A stretch of 10,035 nucleotides of DNA from an uncultured Pseudanabaenaceae cyanobacterium (GTDB lineage Bacteria; Cyanobacteriota; Cyanobacteriia; PCC-9006; JAAUQQ01): the NCBI GenBank assembly GCA_938015405.1, contig CALLPZ010000434.1:1-10035 (forward strand). The letters are read 5' to 3'. The position numbers and the translations under genes are program-made. Shown in pieces: positions 6,624-10,035 of the stretch (its first letter is position 1; each line of letters begins with the position of its first letter). The notes under the pieces are model-generated. The model was not told the origin of the DNA and did no database searches. It was given only the letters and a program-made list of their open reading frames with translations.

Positions 6624-8033
6624 ATGACCTTGCAGTTTATCGCCCACCTCGCAGTTCGTTTTGGCTGCTTGGGCCTATTGCTAACCTCTGCTCCGACTTT
6701 CGCTGCACCGCTGCCTGGCGCATTACCTTACAACAGAGGTTCCAGCAGTAGCAGTAGCCCCAACCCCGCCAAGAAAAAGGTTTTGGTCCTCGACCTCAAA
6801 CCAGCCCAGTCTCTAGATTTACAAGAGTCTGATGGGGAGCCCCTGTATCGCGGGCTAGAAGCGATCGCCGGAGTCAGCCGAGCGGTGATGCATACCCTCT
6901 CTAAGGATCGCCAGTTCACGGTCCTTGGCAGAGACCAACTCGGCACCGACCCCAGCATGGCACTGACGATGGCGGAGGCAATTGAGTTAGGGCGGCGTGT
7001 GGGAGCTGATGCAGTGCTGGGCGGCACATTGGAAAAGTTTACAGTTGATCAATCAATCCGCAGCGGTGGACGATTCCGCGACTTCGACACCAGTGGAACG
7101 CAATTAACGGCGCGAGTCTCGCTCTCCACCTACCTAGTGAGTACAAGGGATGGTCGGATTATAGAAACCACAGTCGGGAGCGGCAAGGTCAGCAAAATCC
7201 ATAGTGGCAAATGGACTTCCGGCAGCTTAGATGGAGCCGCTCGCGATCGCTATCGCCCCATCCTCAACCAAGCCACAGAAAAAGCGGTCGCCGAAGCCAT
7301 GGGCAGTATTAGCCAAGTGGCCTCCAATATTCCCCAGCTGGAAAACAAAAGTCAGACTCGGCCTAGGCTGATCATGTTGGACTTTAAGATTGCAGACAAG
7401 TTCAACTACGAGCGCGGTAGTGATGAACAGAGTCGGTTCCTGAGCCGTAGCGAGCGGGATAGCCAGCGGCGTAGAATTAGCCAAATGTTGGTCAATCAAC
7501 TGATAGAAACAGATAAGTTTACGGTGGTGTACAGCAGTCCAAAGGGCTGGGCAGCGGGGGGTGAGGTCAATATGGCAGAGGCGATCGAGATTGGCCGTCA
7601 ATTAGGGGGCGACTTGGTGATAACTGGAGAGATTATTGGACTGTCACAAGACCCCAGCAAGTCTGGAAGGCTCAAGCCTGAGACAGTGCCGCTGGATGGC
7701 CTTGGTGGCAATAGCAAGGGGATTTCGGAGGAACTGCAGCGTGATGCCTTAGCTGCCCCCATGTCTATCGAAACCTATCTGACAGGCCAGCCAGATTCCA
7801 CAAATACAGGTGAAATGGACGTGGTGCTACAGATCAATAGTTTTGTGATCGACACCCGTGATGGTCAGTTGGTAGAGCGCTTACAAATGGAAGGCAGAGC
7901 CCAGGAGGTGATTCCTCCCAGCATTTCACCATCGCTACAGGAACGAATCTATGAAGATTTACTAGAAGAAGCAGCAGCAGATGCGATCCGGCAAACGGCG
8001 GAGGCGATCATGGAAGCTCAACGATTCCAGTAG
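6624..8033 (+). CDS. Exported protein with two tandem CsgG-like modules
   Basis: 469-aa exported protein. A Sec signal peptide is at about residues 1-27 (cleavage near PTFA-APL), followed by a Ser/Pro linker (33-50). Two homologous modules follow. Module 1 (about 51-230) has KKVLVLDL, RQFTVLGRDQLG, MAEAIELGRRVGADAVLGGTL (116-136) and STRDGRIIE (173-181). Module 2 (about 246-429) has RPRLIMLDF, DKFTVVYSS, MAEAIEIGRQLGGDLVITGEI (317-337) and DTRDGQLVE (410-418). The order matches CsgG, the curli secretion pore: a beta strand, 'grF-vv-R', 'G-GADavi-Gt', then 'v-d-rtGeii'. True CsgG is a single-module lipoprotein of about 260-280 aa. Here there is no lipobox, because the only signal-region Cys (C15) lies inside the hydrophobic core. 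The C-terminus is helical (about 437-466). It starts 149 bp after the cellulose synthase on the same strand and may be co-transcribed with it. The fold assignment is reasonable. Whether it forms a pore, a periplasmic scaffold or something else is unknown. Confidence 0.65.
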   Translation: MTLQFIAHLAVRFGCLGLLLTSAPTFAAPLPGALPYNRGSSSSSSPNPAKKKVLVLDLKPAQSLDLQESDGEPLYRGLEAIAGVSRAVMHTLSKDRQFTVLGRDQLGTDPSMALTMAEAIELGRRVGADAVLGGTLEKFTVDQSIRSGGRFRDFDTSGTQLTARVSLSTYLVSTRDGRIIETTVGSGKVSKIHSGKWTSGSLDGAARDRYRPILNQATEKAVAEAMGSISQVASNIPQLENKSQTRPRLIMLDFKIADKFNYERGSDEQSRFLSRSERDSQRRRISQMLVNQLIETDKFTVVYSSPKGWAAGGEVNMAEAIEIGRQLGGDLVITGEIIGLSQDPSKSGRLKPETVPLDGLGGNSKGISEELQRDALAAPMSIETYLTGQPDSTNTGEMDVVLQINSFVIDTRDGQLVERLQMEGRAQEVIPPSISPSLQERIYEDLLEEAAADAIRQTAEAIMEAQRFQ

Positions 8034-8197
8034 ACCAAAGGACATTGCTGCTCTTACCAAAGCAAAACAGGGCGATATTGCTCCACTTCAAGAGCTGTGA
8101 GCGATTGTTGGGAAAAGTCATGGTGTAGAACTTGCCCCGAAGCTCCCCGCTTATCTAGGCGCGCACAGCGAGAGCCTCTCATTTGACGCACATTCAA

Positions 8198-8655
8198 CTT
8201 TTCAAGCCATCTCTAAGCGGTGGTTTGAAAAGGCCCATATCTGTAGCAGCGAGCCTGATGAGAGCCGCTGATTTACGCAAGCTTGAGCTTAAATCATCTG
8301 GGGGTAGTCCCAAGTTTGAGACTAAGCCGAATTTTCAAACAACCTCTCAGTCTCATCGGTGGAGGAACGGGCATAAAGCACCGTTCCAGCAGAGTCTTCA
8401 GGGGTAGGAAATGTCACAAAATTCGCCTCCGTGAGGCCATGGTGACATAAGAGAACGGAGCAAAATGCTCTCGCTTCACTTGATGGCTAAGATTAGTAAC
8501 AGGTATCCCAAAAGCGCAGCATCTTCATTCGAAGACAGGATGCGCCTAAATAGTTAGGAACTTCTGAACAATAGGATTGGGAAGCCTCGGCTCACAGCGA
8601 AACCTAGATGGGTTGAGCCTGTGCCCCTCATTTCCCTGTTTGAGGGGCTTTTCTT
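8198..8655 (+). ncRNA. Candidate structured RNA ending in a terminator
   Basis: A chain of stems lies on the plus strand. (a) A 14-bp stem, 8198-8211 with 8219-8232, has two G-U pairs and a 7-nt loop. (b) CAGCG/CGCTG lies near 8246-8270. (c) GGAACGG/CCGTTCC is at 8364-8370/8381-8387. (d) ATGTCAC/GTGACAT (8411-8417/8442-8448) encloses GCCTC-CGT-GAGGC. (e) GAGC/GCTC is at 8458-8470. (f) GCGCA/TGCGC (8514-8545) encloses TCTTC-ATTC-GAAGA. (g) GGCTC/GAGCC (8589-8593/8615-8619) has an inner AACC/GGTT. The terminator follows. GTTTGAAAA (8223-8231), part of stem (a), can instead pair with TTTTCAAAC (8332-8340), so two folds compete. No motif of RNase P RNA, tmRNA or SRP RNA is seen. The 5' end and any promoter are not identified, and it may be a 3' UTR. 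Confidence 0.35.
8623..8655 (+). terminator. Rho-independent terminator, plus strand
   Basis: GCCCCTCA (8623-8630) and TGAGGGGC (8641-8648) form an 8-bp GC-rich stem with a 10-nt loop, followed at once by TTTTCTTTG. It lies 590 bp beyond the nearest plus-strand stop codon. It therefore ends either a long read-through transcript of the CsgG-like gene or a separate RNA encoded just upstream. Confidence 0.85.
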
Positions 8656-8683
8656 TGTGACCGACTGACAGCCCGAAAGAGAC

Positions 8684-8723
8684 CGGAGAGTAGTCAAGCC
8701 TCCTCAATATTGACTACTCTCTG
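8684..8723 (-). terminator. Long hairpin spanning the stop codon of the GH9 gene
   Basis: GAGAGTAGTCAA (8686-8697) is the exact inverse complement of TTGACTACTCTC (8710-8721), extended by a G-T and a C-G pair to 14 bp. The loop is 12 nt. In the minus-strand mRNA the last sense codons form one arm, and the TGA stop (8704-8706) falls in the loop next to a GGAGG sequence. No U-tract follows, so it may be a weak terminator, an mRNA 3'-stability element, or a stop for incoming plus-strand transcription. Confidence 0.55.
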
Positions 8724-10035
8724 TCAATGCTCCAATCAGGCCAATCAGCGATGCGTTGTAATCGATCGCATACTCATTCGTGGCATAGGACGTCTCATCA
8801 TCCACATAGCTCAGCAGCCCCAATCCCTTGGGGGCCACATTATCTTGGGCAGCATCATTGGGTCCGCCCACCAGCAGACCGGGGATATGCAGGTTCTTCG
8901 CCCGAGCAAACAAATGATTAACTCGCTTCACTGGGCGATCGCCCACCCCAGAGACAAAGCTCAGATTGAAGGGGTTACGACCGAGTAAGAAATCGAGCTG
9001 GGCGATCGCCCCATTACGATAGGCTTCCTTCCCGGTCAACTGATAGGCCAGAGCCAGAGTAATCCCCTCCTCTGCGGTCATCTTATTGGAGCCCCAAATA
9101 AACCGCTGGTTGGCGAGATCATACCCATGGCGATCCACAGCCCTGAGCAGCCCATCGGCTCGCTTGATCACCTGGCTCCGAATGTTTTTACGTAGCGACT
9201 CGCTACCGGGCTGACGCTCCTGCTGCAAGTAATCCACCAAGGCTAAACTCGTCGGGTTCTTCCACTCGAAGAGGTCGTAGTTAACTTGGTCAAAGTGCTG
9301 CTCTAGATAGGTCCCAAATCGACTTTCTCCAGTGGTGATGTAGAGCTCCACCGCAGCCCAGAGGCGATCGTCCACATCCACCTTTAAAGCGGCCTCTCGA
9401 TCTATCTCAGAGGACAGATATTTGCCTGAGCCAGCATCGTCCCCTTCCAGCCAATCAACTCGCATCTCAGGCTCTTGCTCTAGGAAGCGCCAAGCAAGCA
9501 AAGCCGCCTCGCGATACTGCTGGGCCAGCTTCGGTTGGCCAGGCTGATAAATCCTGGCAGCCTGGGCCAAGGTCGCTGCAAATTTGCCCGTTTCTGGGGT
9601 CGAAATCCCATAGACATAGCGCGTCTGATCATCCTCAAAAGGACCTTTATTATGGGGCCAACCTCCCCCAGACAGTTTTCGATAGACAGCGCCATCCGCA
9701 CGCTGCATCCGCATCAGCCAATCCAGGCCCACCTGCATCTCATCTAGCAAGTCTGGCTGACCGCTACCACTTTCTGGAATGGCCAATTGCCCATCCGTAA
9801 AGCGCTGGGGTTGCTGCTCATAGAGGTTTAACAACCGGCTAATCGTCACCGTTGTTGTAGCAACATACTTGCCATAATCTCCAGCATCGTGCCAGCCACC
9901 CGCGCCTGCGATCTCAGCCCCAGCCTTCTGAAGCTTGCTGTTGGCTTTGAGCTTGCCCTGGCGTTCAAACTGACTATCGTCATGGGCTAGCTTGCCATCG
10001 TGAATATGACAGGGGGGATGGTAAAGCCCAGTAAT
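8704..10035 (-). CDS. Glycoside hydrolase family 9 endoglucanase, 5' end outside the window
   Basis: The C-terminal 443 residues of an inverting beta-1,4-glucanase are visible. The frame is open to the right edge, so the true start lies beyond 10035 and any signal peptide or N-terminal Ig-like domain is not seen. An apparent start at GTG 9849 is internal, because GH9 sequence continues upstream of it. Visible GH9 motifs (numbered from the edge) are HPPCHIHD (6-13) and GGWHDAGDYGKY (47-58). In the latter D50 (9886-9888) and D53 (9877-9879) correspond to the catalytic-base pair of Cel9 enzymes. GRNPFNLSFVSGVG (352-365), PGLLVGGPND (385-394) and NEYAIDYN (420-427) follow; in the last, E421 (8773-8775) is the general acid. 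The usual HHR substrate-binding triad is replaced by RVNHLFAR. In known cellulose systems an endoglucanase is needed for proper export, so it may trim or edit the product of the synthase at 4378-6474. The hydrolase family is firm; the partnership is inferred from position. Confidence 0.9.
   Translation of the reverse strand: MTGLYHPPCHIHDGKLAHDDSQFERQGKLKANSKLQKAGAEIAGAGGWHDAGDYGKYVATTTVTISRLLNLYEQQPQRFTDGQLAIPESGSGQPDLLDEMQVGLDWLMRMQRADGAVYRKLSGGGWPHNKGPFEDDQTRYVYGISTPETGKFAATLAQAARIYQPGQPKLAQQYREAALLAWRFLEQEPEMRVDWLEGDDAGSGKYLSSEIDREAALKVDVDDRLWAAVELYITTGESRFGTYLEQHFDQVNYDLFEWKNPTSLALVDYLQQERQPGSESLRKNIRSQVIKRADGLLRAVDRHGYDLANQRFIWGSNKMTAEEGITLALAYQLTGKEAYRNGAIAQLDFLLGRNPFNLSFVSGVGDRPVKRVNHLFARAKNLHIPGLLVGGPNDAAQDNVAPKGLGLLSYVDDETSYATNEYAIDYNASLIGLIGALTESSQY

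Larger units (their letters stand above)
8034..8703. other. 670-bp convergent intergenic region, no recognisable gene
   Basis: Lies between the ends of the CsgG-like gene and the GH9 gene. Short open frames are present (for example 8041-8097, and 8183-8407 from a TTG), but none shows a recognisable motif or plausible start. From 8198 onward the region is dense in hairpins and ends in a plus-strand terminator, described separately. The first 160 bp show nothing notable. It could be a long 3' untranslated region of the CsgG-like transcript, an independent RNA gene, or the remains of a decayed gene. Confidence 0.55.
523..9009. repeat. Dispersed HIP1 octamers (GCGATCGC)
   Basis: Perfect GCGATCGC copies begin at 523, 960, 1249, 1445, 2345, 3294, 6050, 6861, 7243, 8935 and 9002. 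Chance expectation for an 8-mer in 10 kb is about 0.15. This is the highly iterated palindrome typical of many cyanobacterial genomes. Copies occur in nearly all genes here, which argues against recent acquisition of the locus from a non-cyanobacterial source. The lectin gene has only one, inside its signal-peptide region. Confidence 0.95.

Noticed and set aside
8041..8407. Short plus-strand frames after the CsgG-like gene, possibly gene remnants
   Set aside because: No family recognised, no plausible start codons, and interrupted by stops in each frame. The same stretch is better described by its RNA hairpins.
8252..8603. CTGATGAG (near 8255) and CGAAAC (8598-8603), the conserved cores of a hammerhead ribozyme
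   Set aside because: The two parts are about 340 nt apart with no stem II joining them and no matching cleavage-site stem, so the match is coincidental.
9847..9849. GTG as the start of the GH9 gene
   Set aside because: The same frame continues upstream to the window edge and encodes the GH9 catalytic motif GGWHDAGDYGKY, so this GTG is an internal valine.

Overview
The window looks like a cyanobacterial chromosome. It carries at least eleven perfect GCGATCGC (HIP1) octamers, where about 0.15 would be expected by chance. Its genes also have a cyanobacterial flavour: a PEP-CTERM protein, a PilZ-containing cellulose synthase without a BcsB neighbour, and starts with weak or no Shine-Dalgarno sequences. 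The genus cannot be told from the sequence alone.

Layout from left to right. (1) 155-1441 (+): a periplasmic adaptor of the HlyD/membrane-fusion family. (2) 1641-1679: a rho-independent terminator acting on the minus strand, serving 1739-2227 (-), a small conserved one-pass membrane protein of unknown function. (3) 2228-3218: about 1 kb without a convincing gene, AT-rich in its right half, containing imperfect direct repeats with A-tracts. (4) 3219-4187 (+): a secreted L-type (legume-like) lectin with a PEP-CTERM anchor. (5) 4201-4272: a nested inverted repeat, followed by 4378-6474 (+), a BcsA-type family 2 glycosyltransferase with an intact c-di-GMP-binding PilZ domain. (6) 6624-8033 (+): an exported protein made of two CsgG-like modules, with a hairpin just before its start. 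(7) 8034-8703: 670 bp without a recognisable gene but rich in hairpins, ending in a clear plus-strand terminator. (8) 8704-10035 (-): the C-terminal part of a glycoside hydrolase family 9 endoglucanase that runs off the right edge.

Together the genes suggest a locus for making, exporting, trimming and retaining an extracellular beta-glucan, most likely cellulose. The synthase polymerises UDP-glucose and extrudes the chain under c-di-GMP control. No BcsB, BcsC, BcsD or BcsZ is visible here. The HlyD-type adaptor is a candidate for linking the synthase to a TolC-like outer-membrane channel, the GH9 enzyme could play the editing role that BcsZ plays elsewhere, and the lectin could bind the glycan at the surface. 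The double CsgG-like protein is the least understood part. Joint function is inferred from proximity. The genes are not one tight operon: gaps of 150-1000 bp, a minus-strand gene and a convergent GH9 gene separate them.

The most unusual observations are the non-canonical gene set, the lipobox-less tandem CsgG-like protein beside a cellulose synthase, and the hairpin-rich segment at 8198-8655 that may be an undescribed structured RNA.
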